Below are positions 6,492 through 7,472 of a DNA stretch of 7,472 bases, in pieces. Position 1 is the stretch's first letter, and each line of letters begins with the position of its first letter. Position numbers and translations under genes: made by a program. Origin of the DNA: JAVBQJ01 sp031549115 (lineage in GTDB: Bacteria > Verrucomicrobiota > Lentisphaeria > Victivallales > Victivallaceae); contig JAVBQJ010000068.1 of the NCBI GenBank assembly GCA_031549115.1, positions 1 to 7,472 of the forward strand. The letters run 5' to 3'. Below the pieces are notes generated by a model. The model saw only the letters and a program-made list of their open reading frames with translations, ran no database searches and was not told the DNA's origin.

Positions 6492-7205
6492 CTACAGAAT
6501 AAGGCCGGCGAGGCCGCGGACGCGGACAAAGCCGCCGAGGCTGCGGGCGAGGTTGACCAGTTCGCGATCGCCGTAGGTCGCCTCTTCGGCCAGATCGTCG
6601 TCGATCATCTCGACCTGGTGAAATTGCTGGAGAGTCCAGACAGGTACGCTGAGCGCCTGAAGCTCGGCGCCCATTTGACGCAGGTCGGCTTCGGAGAGCA
6701 GCTTCCGGTGGACGGTGGTGCGGACGTCGAGTTCGAGCCGGTGCGCGAGCGCCATGCCGATGACCTCGGCGACGGCATCGGTCAAACCGCTCTGGCGGCA
6801 GCCGGAGATTTCGGCATAGCGGGCCCGGGGGGCTTTGTAATCGACGCCGAGAGCTTGCAGCGAATCCTGTTCGATCAGACGCCGGACCATTGCGGGATTC
6901 GAGCCGTTGGTGTCGAGTTTGACGGCGAAACCGAGCCGGCGGATGCGCGCGGCGACTTCGGGCAGATCCGGCTGCAAAGTGGGTTCGCCGCCGGAAATCA
7001 CGACGCCGTCGAGCTTGCCCTGGCGGCGCACCAGAAAACGTTCCAGCTCCGCCGACGAGATCGCAGGCTGGCTCTCCGGATCCAGCACCAGACACGGATT
7101 ATGACAATACGGACACCGGAAATTGCACCGGCCGCAGAAAATGACCGCCGCCAATTTCCCCGGATAATCCACCAGCGTAAACTTCTGCATTCCCCGAATA
7201 TCCAT
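6492..7205 (-). CDS. nrdG: NrdG2-type anaerobic ribonucleotide reductase activating radical SAM protein
   Basis: This 237-residue radical SAM enzyme uses a [4Fe-4S] cluster and S-adenosylmethionine to generate the glycyl radical on anaerobic class III ribonucleotide reductase (NrdD). The N-terminus carries the family's QKFTLVDYPGKLAAVIF pattern (7-23), followed by the cluster motif CNFRCPYC, with Cys27, Cys31 and Cys34. SGGEP (71-75) is the SAM-binding GGE motif, and LDTNG (97-101) is also typical. The length matches NrdG2 (about 230). The ATG at 7205 has an AAGGAAGG ribosome site about 8 nt upstream. The upstream hairpin leader may affect expression. NrdD is not in the window, and the next gene to the right appears to be divergent, so this gene looks monocistronic. 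Its TAG stop directly abuts the stop of the convergent fusion gene. A pyruvate-formate-lyase-type activase of another glycyl-radical enzyme is the main alternative. Confidence 0.92.
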   Translation of the reverse strand: MDIRGMQKFTLVDYPGKLAAVIFCGRCNFRCPYCHNPCLVLDPESQPAISSAELERFLVRRQGKLDGVVISGGEPTLQPDLPEVAARIRRLGFAVKLDTNGSNPAMVRRLIEQDSLQALGVDYKAPRARYAEISGCRQSGLTDAVAEVIGMALAHRLELDVRTTVHRKLLSEADLRQMGAELQALSVPVWTLQQFHQVEMIDDDLAEEATYGDRELVNLARSLGGFVRVRGLAGLIL

Positions 7206-7212
7206 AAACTTT

Positions 7213-7220
7213 TCCTTCCT
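7213..7220 (-). promoter_or_regulatory. Shine-Dalgarno of nrdG
   Basis: The minus strand reads AAGGAAGG followed by about eight bases and then the ATG at 7205. This is a strong, well-spaced ribosome site that supports the chosen start over any extension into the leader. Confidence 0.7.
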
Positions 7221-7238
7221 TAACGTTTTGGGGAGAAA

Positions 7239-7314
7239 TGCAGGGCTCCTCGCCCCGCACCCCCGGCAGGGTCACAGGACCCTGCACCTCTGCTCCGGAT
7301 GCCTGACGGCATCC
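7239..7314 (-). promoter_or_regulatory. Three-hairpin leader upstream of nrdG (structured RNA or interspersed repeat)
   Basis: Read on the minus strand, three hairpins follow one another. The first has arms 7314-7308 and 7303-7297 (7 bp, loop GTCA). The second has arms 7285-7278 and 7273-7266 (8 bp, loop CTGT). The third has arms 7259-7252 and 7246-7239 (8 bp, loop GAGGA). The third is fully paired only in minus-strand RNA, where one position is G-U; in plus-strand RNA it is an A-C mismatch. No known riboswitch class is recognised. The element might instead be a genomic interspersed repeat. Confidence 0.55.
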
Positions 7315-7328
7315 TCCACGATCTTTTG

Positions 7329-7357
7329 AAAATTCTTCCGGGGGCGTCTGTTGTCAA
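7329..7357 (-). promoter_or_regulatory. Possible nrdG promoter
   Basis: A perfect TTGACA (7357-7352 on the minus strand) is followed after 17 bp by AATTTT (7334-7329), a weak -10 match. Initiation near 7322 would put the three hairpins in a leader of about 117 nt. Confidence 0.35.
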
Positions 7358-7408
7358 ACCTGTCGCTTTGGCTATTCAATAACTGTCCAACTCTATTTTA
7401 AGCTTTCC

Positions 7409-7441
7409 GATTTACGGATTTGCGATGCAAATCCGTAAATC
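7409..7441. repeat. Perfect 15-bp inverted repeat with 3-nt loop
   Basis: Arms at 7409-7423 (GATTTACGGATTTGC) and 7427-7441 are exact reverse complements around GAT. The arms are A/T-rich and lack a following T-tract on either strand, so a terminator is unlikely. It lies about 17 bp before the ribosome site of the gene beginning past the right edge, and upstream of the presumed nrdG promoter. It could be an operator, a 5'-leader hairpin or a repetitive palindrome. Confidence 0.75.
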
Positions 7442-7458
7442 ATACACAAAAAGGTTTG

Positions 7459-7472
7459 AGGAGGATGAGGAA
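7459..7472 (+). promoter_or_regulatory. Shine-Dalgarno for a plus-strand gene starting beyond the right edge
   Basis: AGGAGG at 7459-7464 is a very strong ribosome site. The ATG directly adjoining it (7465) is too close to be used efficiently, so the true start is probably just past base 7472. No part of the product can be read. Confidence 0.5.

Noticed and set aside
6439..7095. 218-codon minus-strand frame overlapping nrdG
   Set aside because: An Arg/Pro/Ala-rich shadow of the radical SAM gene without any motif.
7099..7287. 62-codon minus-strand frame starting at a GTG in the nrdG leader
   Set aside because: It begins inside a hairpin, overlaps the nrdG start in another frame and resembles a translated structured repeat rather than a protein.

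Overview
The window is GC-rich, densely coding bacterial DNA. It holds five convincing genes and three short non-coding stretches. The radical-SAM activator of anaerobic ribonucleotide reductase points to an anaerobe. A lipobox signal peptide on one hydrolase points to an envelope-anchored lipoprotein. The base composition, hairpin-rich spacers and gene content would fit a Lentisphaerae/Victivallales-type anaerobe, but this is a weak inference and no marker gene here proves it.

Layout from left to right. Positions 1-204 have no credible gene and contain several strong hairpins, including a 28-bp perfect palindrome. An arfB-type ribosome-rescue hydrolase lies on the minus strand (205-615). It is divergent from a family II inorganic pyrophosphatase with CBS-DRTGG-CBS regulatory insert (776-2419, plus). 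Good sigma-70-like promoters for both lie in the 160-bp gap. After 74 bp comes a plus-strand pair: an LCAT-like lipoprotein lipase/acyltransferase (2494-4011), overlapping by one base (TGATG) with an 826-residue fusion protein (4011-6491). The fusion joins an alpha/beta-hydrolase domain to a CoA-dependent-acyltransferase-like domain with an HHxxxDG motif. The hydrolase half has Gly where the nucleophilic Ser should be. A minus-strand NrdG2-type radical SAM activase (7205-6492) converges on the fusion with no spacer. The last 267 bp hold a three-hairpin leader for that activase, a perfect 15-bp inverted repeat, and a Shine-Dalgarno sequence for a plus-strand gene that starts just beyond the right edge.

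The most unusual part is the translationally coupled lipoprotein LCAT-like enzyme plus pseudo-hydrolase/acyltransferase fusion. It may be a two-gene acyl-lipid processing module, with a probably membrane-anchored enzyme releasing or transferring acyl groups and a probably cytoplasmic partner handling an acyl donor or acceptor. The substrate cannot be read from the sequence. The other genes are housekeeping: ribosome rescue, pyrophosphate removal and anaerobic dNTP synthesis.
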